NCBI RefSeq assembly: GCF_020873875.1
Contig: NZ_JAHWGU010000011.1
Location: 62,001-126,000, forward strand
DNA: 64,000 nucleotides
Source: Actinoplanes sp. DH11
Lineage (GTDB): Bacteria; Actinomycetota; Actinomycetes; Mycobacteriales; Micromonosporaceae
Reading direction: 5' to 3'
The stretch's first letter is position 1, and every line of letters starts with the position of its first letter. A program made the translations under genes and the position numbers. The notes beneath the pieces were generated by a model. It saw only the letters and a list, made by a program, of their open reading frames with translations. It was not told the DNA's origin and searched no databases. This document shows positions 28,417-36,022 of the stretch, piece after piece.

Positions 28417-29393
28417 TGGCGGAGCTGTCGAATCAGCTGATGGCCTTCACCGTGCTGGCCTACCTGGCCGCCATGGTCTGCTACGCCGCGGAGTACGCGT
28501 TCGGCAAGCGCAGCCGGATCGGCAAGGCGGCCGTGCGCCCGGCGAAACAGCTGGTGGGCGCGGGCGCGGCCGTCCCGCCGGACGCGCCGGTCACGCCGGA
28601 CGCCCCGGTGACGAAGGCCAAGGCCAGCCGCGGCGAGCTGGCCGGCCGCATCGCGGTGGGCCTCACCGTGCTGGGCTTCGCGCTGCACCTGGGCTCGACG
28701 GTCACCCGCGGCCTGGCCGCGGAGCGCATGCCGTGGGGCAACATGTACGAATACATCATCACCTCGGCCCTGGTCGGCGCCGGTGTGTTCGTGACGATCC
28801 TGCTGCGCAAGCCGGCCCTGCGCCACCTGGGTCTGTTCGCCTCGCTGGCGCTGGTGGTGCTGCTCGGCGCGGCCAGCCTGATCGCCTACACCCCGGTCGG
28901 CCCGCTGGTCCCGGCGCTGAACTCGTACTGGTTCATCGTCCACGTGTCGACGATCATCGTCTCGTCCGGCATCTTCCTGTTCGGCGCGATCCCGGCCGTG
29001 ATGTTCCTGATCAAGGACGGGTACGACGCGGGTAGGCGCAGCTTCCCGTACACCCTGGGCAAGCGGGTCGGCGACGCCGGCGCGCTGGAGCGCCTCACCT
29101 TCCGCCTGCACGCGTTCGCCTTCCCGCTGTTCACGTTCGGCGCGCTGATCGCCGGTCCGCTGTGGGCCGAGGCGTCCTGGGGCCGGTACTGGGGCTGGGA
29201 CCCCAAGGAGGTCTGGGCGTTCATCTCCTGGGTCGTCTACGCGGCCTACCTGCACGCCCGTGCCACCCCGAGCGTGAAGCGGACCGTGGCCACGTGGATC
29301 GCCCTGCTGGGCTTCGTGACGATGCTGATGAACCTGTTCGGCGTGAACCTGTTCTTCGAGGGCCTGCACAGCTACGCCGACGCGGGCGACTGA
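28416..29393 (+). CDS. ccsB: Cytochrome c biogenesis protein CcsA/CcsB
   Basis: A 325-residue membrane protein with about eight helices and the haem-handling tryptophan-rich motif WGWDPKEVWAFISW before the last helices. Conserved histidines flank it (FALHLGST, FIVHVST, LHARATPS). With ResB it moves haem across the membrane and attaches it to apocytochrome c. The name follows actinobacterial usage (ccsB), equivalent to ccsA elsewhere. It ends the hemL-ccs operon; the convergent gene ends 7 bp away, leaving no room for a separate terminator. Confidence 0.93.
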   Translation: MAELSNQLMAFTVLAYLAAMVCYAAEYAFGKRSRIGKAAVRPAKQLVGAGAAVPPDAPVTPDAPVTKAKASRGELAGRIAVGLTVLGFALHLGSTVTRGLAAERMPWGNMYEYIITSALVGAGVFVTILLRKPALRHLGLFASLALVVLLGAASLIAYTPVGPLVPALNSYWFIVHVSTIIVSSGIFLFGAIPAVMFLIKDGYDAGRRSFPYTLGKRVGDAGALERLTFRLHAFAFPLFTFGALIAGPLWAEASWGRYWGWDPKEVWAFISWVVYAAYLHARATPSVKRTVATWIALLGFVTMLMNLFGVNLFFEGLHSYADAGD

Positions 29394-29399
29394 GCGAAC

Positions 29400-30098
29400 T
29401 CAGCAGTCCCCGGCGGTCCAGGTGTCGTACCGGGTGACCCAATCGAGGCAGAAACCGCCCCGGCGCATTTGTTGCCCCGGGGCGGTTCCCGTGAGGGTGG
29501 CCACGTCCTCGCGCCAGTAGCGGGCCGGGCCGCCGTCGGCCGGCTTGAGCTGGACGTTGTCGACGGTCACCCGGGGTACGTCGATGCGGACCACCGGCTT
29601 CTTCGCGTCGGCATGCACCTCGACGTACTGCTCGATCCGCGCGCTGCGCCCGACCGGCAGCTTCTCCCGGGTGAGCAGGTTCCACTTGTTGTTCCAGAAG
29701 AGCCAGGCCTGCCAGACGCCGTCGGAGTCGGTGTGCAGGTCGACCCAGACCTTGTCGCCGGGCTTGATCGGGTACTGGTCGTAGAACTGCCAGGCGTTGG
29801 TGTTCGTGTTGAACGTGTAGACGCGCTGCTTGCCGGCGCCGGACCAGCCGGTCTCCGCCCAGCCCACCTCGAGCCACGAGATCCGGCCGGCGCCCATGTC
29901 CCGTTTCGCCATGAACCGGCTCGCCACGAAGTCGTACGTGTTCGGGCGTACCGACACGTCCACCACGGAGAGCCGGCCGGAGACGCCGCTCCACTCGCCG
30001 CTCGTCCCGGCGCCCAGATGGTGGTAGCCGCCGGGCGTGGCCACCGGGACCGACGACACGGCGACGAGTCCGGCGACGGCCACGCTGGCGAGGTTCAC
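29400..30098 (-). CDS. Secreted protein of unknown function
   Basis: I do not recognise a family. The 232-residue protein starts with a short hydrophobic signal-like stretch (SVAVAGLVAVSSVPVA) and continues as a beta-rich, Trp- and Tyr-rich domain. This has WLEVGWAETGWSGAGKQRVY, NTNAWQFYDQYPIKPGDKVW and FWNNKWNLLTREK, a pattern like that of concanavalin-type or neprosin-like sandwich folds. Only two cysteines are present, both near the C-terminus (GGFCLDW and TAGDC), and may form a disulfide. The stop is 7 bp from the ccsB stop; the start diverges from the UbiD gene. Confidence 0.6.
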   Translation of the reverse strand: MNLASVAVAGLVAVSSVPVATPGGYHHLGAGTSGEWSGVSGRLSVVDVSVRPNTYDFVASRFMAKRDMGAGRISWLEVGWAETGWSGAGKQRVYTFNTNTNAWQFYDQYPIKPGDKVWVDLHTDSDGVWQAWLFWNNKWNLLTREKLPVGRSARIEQYVEVHADAKKPVVRIDVPRVTVDNVQLKPADGGPARYWREDVATLTGTAPGQQMRRGGFCLDWVTRYDTWTAGDC

Positions 30099-30180
30099 GT
30101 TGCGGTCAACGCGAGTGGCCGATCACTGGTGACGGGACCCCTCAGGCAAGCCTCAGTGATCCGGTGCCAGACTGGGTGGC

Positions 30181-31641
30181 ATGGCGCCGCGTGGATTCCC
30201 CTATGCCGATCTGCAGAGCTTCATCAACGCCCTGGAGAAGGCGGGTGAGCTGCGGCGGATCAAGGTGCCGGTGGATCCGACCCTGGAGATCAGCGAGATC
30301 GTCACCCGGACGGTCCGGGCCGGTGGTCCGGCATTGTTGTTCGAACGGCCGACCCGTGGCGAGATGCCTCTGGTGATCAACCTGTTCGGCACCGAGAAGC
30401 GGATGGCGATGGCTCTCGGCGTCGACACGCTCGACGACGTCGGTGCCCGGATCGGCGACATCGCCAAGCCGGAGCTCCCGGTCGGCTGGGCCGGCATCCG
30501 GGAGGGCCTCGGCAAGGTGCTCCAGCTCAAGTCGATGCCGCCGAAGAAGGTGAAGACGGCCTCCTGCCAGGAGGTGGTGCTCTCCGGCGACGACGTCGAC
30601 CTGAACCTGATGCCCGGCCTGCAGGTGTGGCCCGGCGACGGCGGCATCTTCCACAACTTCGGTCTCACCCACACCAAGCACCCCGAGACCGGCAAGCGCA
30701 ACCTGGGCCTCTACCGGTTGCAGCAGCACTCGCGGAACACGCTTGGCATGCACTGGCAGATCCACAAGGACTCCACCGCGCACCACGCGGTCGCCGAGCG
30801 GCTCGGTCAGCGCCTGCCGGTGGCCGTCGCGATCGGCGCCGACCCGGTGGTGACCTACGCGGCCAGCGCCCCGCTGCCCGGTGACATCGACGAGTACCTG
30901 TTCGCCGGCTTCCTGCGCGGCGAGCGGGTCGAGATGGTCGACTGCCTCACCGTGCCGCTCCAGGTGCCGGCCGAGTCGCAGATCGTGCTCGAGGGCTACA
31001 TCGAGCCGGGCGAGCGGTTGCCGGAGGGTCCGTTCGGCGACCACACCGGGTTCTACACCCCGGTCGAGCCGTTCCCGGTGATGCACGTCGAGACGATGAC
31101 GATGCGTAAGAAGCCGATCTACCACTCGATCGTCACGTCGCAGCCGCCGCAGGAGGACCACGGTCTGGGCAAGGCGACCGAGCGGATCTTCCTGCCCCTC
31201 GCGAAGATCCTGATCCCGGACATCGTCGACTACGACATGCCGGCCGCCGGCGTCTTCCACAACTGCCTGATCGTCTCCATCCGCAAGCGGTACCCGAAGC
31301 ACGCGCAGAAGGTGATGAGCGCCATCTGGGGCGCGCACCTGCTGTCCCTGGTCAAGCTGATCGTGGTCGTGGACGAGGACTGCGACGTGCACGACTACAA
31401 CGAGGTCGCGTTCCGGGCCTTCGGCAACGTCGACTACGCCCGCGACCTGCTGCTCACCGAAGGGCCGGTCGACCACCTCGACCACGCCTCCTACCAGCAG
31501 TTCTGGGGTGGTAAGGCCGGTGTCGACGCCACCCGTAAGCTGCCCACCGAGGGCTACACCCGGGATTGGCCGGAGGCGATGAAGATGTCGCCGGAGGTCG
31601 TCTCGCTGGTCGACAAACGGTGGAAGGAATACGGGCTGTGA
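30181..31641 (+). CDS. ubiD: UbiD-family menaquinone biosynthesis decarboxylase
   Basis: A 486-residue UbiD-type decarboxylase that uses prenylated FMN. It has the family landmarks GGIFHNFGLTHTKHPETGKRN, the HWQIHKD stretch, the catalytic Glu region (VEMVDCLTVPLQVPAESQIVLEG split across two strands, then PEGPFGDHTGFYTP) and PKHAQKVMSAIWG. In futalosine-pathway actinomycetes this gene lies next to a UbiA prenyltransferase gene and a UbiX gene, exactly as here, and is thought to decarboxylate the naphthoate intermediate of menaquinone synthesis. Its stop overlaps the GTG of the prenyltransferase gene. ATG at 30181 is used. Confidence 0.9.
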   Translation: MAPRGFPYADLQSFINALEKAGELRRIKVPVDPTLEISEIVTRTVRAGGPALLFERPTRGEMPLVINLFGTEKRMAMALGVDTLDDVGARIGDIAKPELPVGWAGIREGLGKVLQLKSMPPKKVKTASCQEVVLSGDDVDLNLMPGLQVWPGDGGIFHNFGLTHTKHPETGKRNLGLYRLQQHSRNTLGMHWQIHKDSTAHHAVAERLGQRLPVAVAIGADPVVTYAASAPLPGDIDEYLFAGFLRGERVEMVDCLTVPLQVPAESQIVLEGYIEPGERLPEGPFGDHTGFYTPVEPFPVMHVETMTMRKKPIYHSIVTSQPPQEDHGLGKATERIFLPLAKILIPDIVDYDMPAAGVFHNCLIVSIRKRYPKHAQKVMSAIWGAHLLSLVKLIVVVDEDCDVHDYNEVAFRAFGNVDYARDLLLTEGPVDHLDHASYQQFWGGKAGVDATRKLPTEGYTRDWPEAMKMSPEVVSLVDKRWKEYGL

Positions 31642-32525
31642 CAGCGATCGAGGAGAAGCCCGGCAAGGTCAAGGCGTTCCTGCGGCTCGTGATGATCGAG
31701 CACTCGATCTTCGCGCTGCCCTTCGCCTACCTGTCCGCGCTTGTCGCCATCGACCGGGACGGCACCGGCCGGCACTGGGCCGACCTGGTTCTCGTCACGA
31801 TCGCCATGGTGTCCGGCCGCACCTTCGCGATGGCCGCCAACCGGATCCTGGACCGCAGGATCGACGCGCTGAACCCGCGCACCCAGAACCGGGAACTGGT
31901 GACCGGAGCGGTGAGCGTGCGCACCGCCTGGACCGGCGCGCTGGTCTCGCTCGTCGTCCTCTTCGTCGCGGCCGGCCTGCTCAACCCGCTCTGCCTGGCC
32001 CTGTCGCCGCTCGCCGTGATCCCGCTCGTCGTCTACCCGTACGCCAAGAGGTTCACCAACTTCCCGCACTACGTCCTGGCCCTCGCACAGGCCGTCGCCC
32101 CGGTCGGTGCCTGGCTGGCGATCACCGGCACCTTCGACGGCTCCGGGCCGGCCTGGGTGCTCGGCGTCGCGGTGGGCCTCTGGATCGGCGGCTTCGACAT
32201 CATCTACGCCTGCCAGGACATCGAGGTGGACCGCCGGATCGGCGTGCATTCGACGCCGGCCCGGTTCGGTGTCCGTACCGCCCTGCACATCTCCACGGCC
32301 ACCCACGTGGTCGCGTTCGCGTTCTTCGTCTGGTTCGGCCAGCTGGCCGGGCTGAGCTGGCTCTGGTGGCTGGGCCTGGTGGTCACCGGCGCCGGCCTGG
32401 TCTACCAGCACGTCGTGGTGACCGCGAACGATCTCTCGAAGGTGAACCGGGCGTTCTTCACCGCGAACGGCTTCATCGCGATCGCGCTCTTCGTCTTCGC
32501 CCTGCTCGACCTGATCCTGCTGTAA
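31638..32525 (+). CDS. mqnP: Menaquinone biosynthesis prenyltransferase (UbiA family)
   Basis: A 295-residue membrane prenyltransferase with about eight helices. The two Asp-rich motifs that bind Mg-diphosphate are present: NRILDRRID in the helix 2-3 loop and YACQDIEVDRRIG in the helix 6-7 loop. It should attach the polyprenyl side chain to the futalosine-derived naphthoate. The GTG at 31638 overlaps the UbiD stop (GTGA); a longer frame upstream is within the UbiD gene and unlikely. UbiX follows 15 bp downstream, so the three genes form one late-menaquinone unit. Confidence 0.9.
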   Translation: MTAIEEKPGKVKAFLRLVMIEHSIFALPFAYLSALVAIDRDGTGRHWADLVLVTIAMVSGRTFAMAANRILDRRIDALNPRTQNRELVTGAVSVRTAWTGALVSLVVLFVAAGLLNPLCLALSPLAVIPLVVYPYAKRFTNFPHYVLALAQAVAPVGAWLAITGTFDGSGPAWVLGVAVGLWIGGFDIIYACQDIEVDRRIGVHSTPARFGVRTALHISTATHVVAFAFFVWFGQLAGLSWLWWLGLVVTGAGLVYQHVVVTANDLSKVNRAFFTANGFIAIALFVFALLDLILL

Positions 32526-32540
32526 CGCACACTGGTAGGC

Positions 32541-33164
32541 ATGCGCGAACCCTGGATCGTCGGCGTCTCCGGTGCCTCCGGCACGCCGTACGCGAAAGCA
32601 GTGATCACCGGACTGCTGGACGCCGGCGAGGCCGTGGACCTGGTGATCTCCCGGGCCGCCCGGCTCACCCTGCTGGACGAGACCGGCGCCACCGTGCGGG
32701 ACGCGCACTGGAAGGACGATGTTTCGGCCTGGCTCGGCCGGGAACTCGGCGACCTGACCTACTGGCCGGCCGGGGACCTCGCCGCCGGGCCGAGCAGTGG
32801 TTCCTACCCGGCCCGCGGCATGGCCGTGGTGCCGGCGAGCACGGCGGCGTGCGCCGGGATCGCCATCGGACTGTCGAAGGATCTGCTGCAACGCGCGGCG
32901 GAGGTGAACCTCAAGGAACGGCGGCGCACCGTGGTCGTTCCCCGGGAGACCCCGGTCACCCGGAGTCACCTGGAGCACCTGATCGCGCTCCACGATGCGG
33001 GGGCGGTGGTCCTGCCGGCGAGCCCGGGTTTCTACGGGTCCGGGGCAGGAGCCACCGCACAGCAGCTGGTCGATTTCGTGGCCGGCAAGGTGTTGGACGC
33101 CATGGGCGTACCGCACACGCTTTTCCGCAGATGGACCGGCGAGCTGGGTGAGGGACGCGCCTAG
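32541..33164 (+). CDS. ubiX: UbiX-family flavin prenyltransferase
   Basis: A 207-residue flavoprotein that joins a dimethylallyl group to FMN, producing the prenyl-FMN cofactor UbiD needs. Landmarks are VGVSGASGTPYAKAV, VISRAARLTL, the SGSYPARGMAVVPAS and STAACAGIAIGLSKDLLQRAAEV regions, and RRRTVVVPRETP. It lies 15 bp after mqnP. It shares its TAG stop palindromically (CTAG, 33161-33164) with the convergent bldC gene, a very tight end-to-end arrangement. Confidence 0.92.
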   Translation: MREPWIVGVSGASGTPYAKAVITGLLDAGEAVDLVISRAARLTLLDETGATVRDAHWKDDVSAWLGRELGDLTYWPAGDLAAGPSSGSYPARGMAVVPASTAACAGIAIGLSKDLLQRAAEVNLKERRRTVVVPRETPVTRSHLEHLIALHDAGAVVLPASPGFYGSGAGATAQQLVDFVAGKVLDAMGVPHTLFRRWTGELGEGRA

Positions 33165-33436
33165 CGCAACCCGTTGGGCGGGCCGTAACCCGCGCCTGGG
33201 TTGCTGGGCCCCGTGTTGCGGGGCTTGTTGGCGGCGTCGTCCTCACGCATTTCATCGATCACGCCGTCGCCTTCCAGCAACGCGCGGACCTCTGACTCGC
33301 GGAATCGGCGGTGTCCACCGGGAGTCCGGATGCTGCCGATGCGCCCGGCGGCGGCCCAGCGCGTTACCGTTTTGGGGTCGACGCGGAAGAGCGCGGCCAC
33401 CTCGCCCGGCGTCAGCAGACGATCTCCAGTGTCCAC
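33161..33436 (-). CDS. bldC: BldC-like MerR-type DNA-binding protein
   Basis: A 91-residue protein that matches BldC of Streptomyces: LLTPGEVAALFRVDPKTVTRWAAAGRIGSIRTPGGHRRFRE split across helix-turn-helix and wing, followed by VRALLEG. BldC is a small single-domain MerR relative that binds direct repeats cooperatively and controls entry into development. The core ends at ~60; the last 30 residues (DEMREDDAANKPRNTG onward) are an unconserved tail. GTG at 33436 has a strong site (GAGGAGGGGG) just upstream. Its stop overlaps that of ubiX on the other strand. Confidence 0.9.
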   Translation of the reverse strand: MDTGDRLLTPGEVAALFRVDPKTVTRWAAAGRIGSIRTPGGHRRFRESEVRALLEGDGVIDEMREDDAANKPRNTGPSNPGAGYGPPNGLR

Positions 33437-33647
33437 AACCCCCTCCTCGTGTGTGTTCTGGAGCGGCCGGTGGTCACGCTGAGTGTCGGCTTGCTCGATC
33501 GGGACGTAAAGCCATTAGAGCACCGCCCCCGAACCAAGTCCGTGAAATGCGGAAAAAGCCCCGATTGCGACAGTGGTCATTATCCTGCCGCCCATTCGCC
33601 GCTACCGGGCGTGAGTGTGGCGGAGCCACCCGATTAGGGTTTCAGGC

Positions 33648-34097
33648 ATGGACTCCATCGACCTCCGGCTGATCGACCTGTTACGGGAGAACGCCCGCTC
33701 GTCGTACGCCGAACTCGCCCGCAAGGTCGGGCTTTCCGCGCCCGCCGTGCATGAGCGAGTGGGTAAGCTCGAGGCCGCCGGAACCATCCGCGGGTACCGG
33801 GCCGACATCGACCACGAGGCGATCGGGCTCGGTGTCACCGCGCTGATCGGCATCATCGAGGACTCCGGCGCCGACACCGACGACGTGCTCGCCGCAGTCC
33901 GGGCCATGCCCGAGGTGGAGAGCTGCTATTTCATGGCCGGCGTCGAGTCCTACCAGCTCACCGTGCGGGTCGGCACGATCGCCGAGCTGGAGCAGCTGAT
34001 CGTCCGCATCAATCGGACGCCCGGCGTCGCATCGACGCGCACCGCGATCGCGCTCTCCACCAAGTGGGAGAACCGTCCGCAGCCGGGGCTGGGCTGA
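33648..34097 (+). CDS. Lrp/AsnC-family transcriptional regulator
   Basis: A 149-residue feast/famine regulator: helix-turn-helix at ~5-50 (DLLRENARSSYAELARKVGLSAPAVHERVGKLEAAG), then the RAM ligand domain (GVTALIGIIED, MPEVESCYFMAGVESYQLTVRV, INRTPGVASTRTAIALST). I chose ATG at 33648, which gives the standard N-terminus; an upstream in-frame GTG is less likely. A GTGGC-GGA-GCCAC hairpin lies ~20 bp upstream and could be part of an autoregulatory site. It ends 1 bp before the Cds1-like gene, which is the obvious target of amino-acid-responsive control. Confidence 0.88.
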   Translation: MDSIDLRLIDLLRENARSSYAELARKVGLSAPAVHERVGKLEAAGTIRGYRADIDHEAIGLGVTALIGIIEDSGADTDDVLAAVRAMPEVESCYFMAGVESYQLTVRVGTIAELEQLIVRINRTPGVASTRTAIALSTKWENRPQPGLG

Positions 34098-34098
34098 G

Positions 34099-35244
34099 AT
34101 GGAGACCACCAGCCTGGACCGCTCCGTCATCGTGGCCCGTGAATGGGCCCGCGATGCCATCGCCAAAGTCGAGGCGGACGCCAACCGCTCCGCCGACACC
34201 CACCTGCTGCCCTTCCCGCTGCCCCCGGCCTGGGGGATCGACCTGTACCTCAAGGACGAGTCGTCGCACCCCACGGGTTCACTCAAGCATCGCCTGGCAC
34301 GATCGCTTTTCCTCTACGCGCTCTGCAATGGCTGGATCGGCCCGCGAACGACAGTCGTTGAGGCGTCCTCCGGATCGACGGCGGTGAGCGAGGCCTATTT
34401 CGCGCGAATGCTCGGACTGCCGTTCATCGCGGTGATGCCCGCCAACACGTCGCCAGAGAAGATCTCGCTGATCGAGTTCCAGGGCGGCAAGTGCCATCTG
34501 GTCGCCGCCGCGACCGACGTGGTGCCCGAGGCCCGGCGGCTCGCGGCCGACCTCGGCGGTCACTTCATGGACCAGTTCACGCACGCCGAACGGGCCACCG
34601 ACTGGCGCGGCAACAACAACATCGCGGAGTCGATCTTCAGTCAGCTCTCGCTGGAACAGCACCCGATCCCGGCCTGGATCGTGGTCGGCGCAGGCACCGG
34701 AGGCACCAGCGCCACCATCGGGCGGTTCGCCCGGTACCGTCGATTCGACACCAAGCTCTGCGTTGTCGACCCGGAAGGGTCAGCGTTCTGGCAGGCTTAT
34801 CTCGCCGGTGACTGGAACGTGGTGACCGGCCAGGGCTCCCGCATCGAAGGCATCGGCCGACCCCGCGTGGAGCCGTCGTTCCAGCCCGCCGTCGTGGACC
34901 GGATGGTGCACGTGCCCGACGCCGCCTCGCTCGCCGCGATGCGCGCCGGTTCGGAGGTGCTGGGCCGCCGGCTCGGTGGTTCCACCGGCACCAACCTGTG
35001 GGGCGCCTTCCGGCTCATCTCCGAGATGCTCGCAGCCGGCCGGACCGGTTCCGTGGTCTCGCTGATCTGCGACGGCGGCGAACGCTACGCCAACACCTAC
35101 TACTCCGACGACTGGGTGGCCGCCCAAGGACTCGACCTGACCCCGCACAGCGCGATGATCAGGCGGTTCCTGACGGACGGCGAGTGGCAAGACCCGGGTA
35201 GTGCGTCAGGAACCCCGCCTCGTCCAGCGTCAGATCCGCGCTGA
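34099..35244 (+). CDS. PLP-dependent cysteine synthase-like enzyme (Cds1-type)
   Basis: A 381-residue fold-type II PLP enzyme. The PLP lysine lies in HPTGSLKHRLA, the substrate loop in VEASSGSTAVSEAYFA, the phosphate-binding glycines in VVGAGTGGTSATIG, and the end in NLWGAFRLISEM and ICDGGERYANTYY. It most resembles mycobacterial Cds1 (Rv3684), reported as a cysteine desulfhydrase. An Lrp regulator gene 1 bp upstream suits an enzyme of cysteine catabolism, though synthase activity cannot be excluded. The last ~28 residues (GSASGTPPRPASDPR) look unconserved and are encoded in DNA that overlaps the convergent gene by 86 bp, so the original stop may have been lost. Confidence 0.82.
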   Translation: METTSLDRSVIVAREWARDAIAKVEADANRSADTHLLPFPLPPAWGIDLYLKDESSHPTGSLKHRLARSLFLYALCNGWIGPRTTVVEASSGSTAVSEAYFARMLGLPFIAVMPANTSPEKISLIEFQGGKCHLVAAATDVVPEARRLAADLGGHFMDQFTHAERATDWRGNNNIAESIFSQLSLEQHPIPAWIVVGAGTGGTSATIGRFARYRRFDTKLCVVDPEGSAFWQAYLAGDWNVVTGQGSRIEGIGRPRVEPSFQPAVVDRMVHVPDAASLAAMRAGSEVLGRRLGGSTGTNLWGAFRLISEMLAAGRTGSVVSLICDGGERYANTYYSDDWVAAQGLDLTPHSAMIRRFLTDGEWQDPGSASGTPPRPASDPR

Positions 35245-35791
35245 ACGTCTCACTGGCGAACCGGACCCGGTTGTCGCCCAGCGGCGTGTAGATCTGGTCG
35301 GCCTGCACCACCTCGAGGCTCGGCACCAGCACCCACGCGACGCTGATCCGGTGCGCCACCCCGGCCTCCGCGGCCGGCAGGCCCAGCCGCCGGATCGGCA
35401 GCGTGTTGGTCAGCGGCGAGCCGCCCAGATCGACGTCGAACGCGCCGTAGAGCAGATCCGGGTCCTCGCTGCCGGGCAGCCCCGCACGGGCGTGCCCGGC
35501 GGCCGTCAGGGCCGCGTCCAGGTCACCCTGCTCGGAGGCGGTGACCCGCCAGCGGCCGGCGGCCAGCTCCAGGCGGACGCTGCGGGCCCAGCCGGCGCCC
35601 TCGGCCCGGACGTCGAACCGGGTGGTCACCCACCCCTCATCGGTCTGCAACTCGTAGTGGCACGCGAACGGCACCGGATCGACCGCCAGCGCGGTCCCGT
35701 GGGCATAGAGCCCGGCGTGATCGGCCACCAGGGCGTGCTCAGCGCCCGGCACATCGAGGCGCTCCCAGAAGAAGGCGGTCGGCAGCGGCAT
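35159..35791 (-). CDS. Putative glycolipid-binding domain protein (DUF1089-like)
   Basis: A 210-residue soluble protein without a signal peptide. The start FFWERLDVPGAEHALV, the sequence FACHYELQTDEGWVTTRFDV, PDLLYGAFDVDLGGSPLTNTLPIRRL and the end FSADLTLDEAGFLTHYPGLA match the glycolipid-binding family (PF06475) as I recall it; function is not established. Its 3' end overlaps that of the Cds1-like gene by 86 bp on the other strand. ATG at 35791 is used. Confidence 0.7.
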   Translation of the reverse strand: MPLPTAFFWERLDVPGAEHALVADHAGLYAHGTALAVDPVPFACHYELQTDEGWVTTRFDVRAEGAGWARSVRLELAAGRWRVTASEQGDLDAALTAAGHARAGLPGSEDPDLLYGAFDVDLGGSPLTNTLPIRRLGLPAAEAGVAHRISVAWVLVPSLEVVQADQIYTPLGDNRVRFASETFSADLTLDEAGFLTHYPGLATRRPSGTA

Positions 35792-35944
35792 GCCGGTAAC
35801 GTACCCGCTCGGTCACTCTTCAGCCGCTCGGCGCGGCCTTTACCCCTTTATGGGAGTACGGGGCCTGAGGGCTCCCGTGGGGTCCACGCGGCGTGCTGCG
35901 GCGGTCCGGGCCGCGGCGCGACCGCCGGGGTGCGGAGAAACGCC

Positions 35945-35974
35945 AGGCCCGGCACGCTGTCGCGTGCCGGGCCT
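35945..35974 (-). terminator. Strong terminator of the RNA helicase gene
   Basis: Arms AGGCCCGGCACGC (35945-35957) and GCGTGCCGGGCCT (35962-35974) are perfect over 13 bp with the 4-nt loop TGTC. It lies 49 bp past the helicase stop in its direction of transcription and is followed by GGCGTTTCTCC. The rest of 35792-36022 holds no gene I can support. Confidence 0.8.
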
Positions 35975-36022
35975 GTCACGTTGCTACTACTGCGCCGGCC
36001 TGTCGGCCGGGCTTACCGACCC

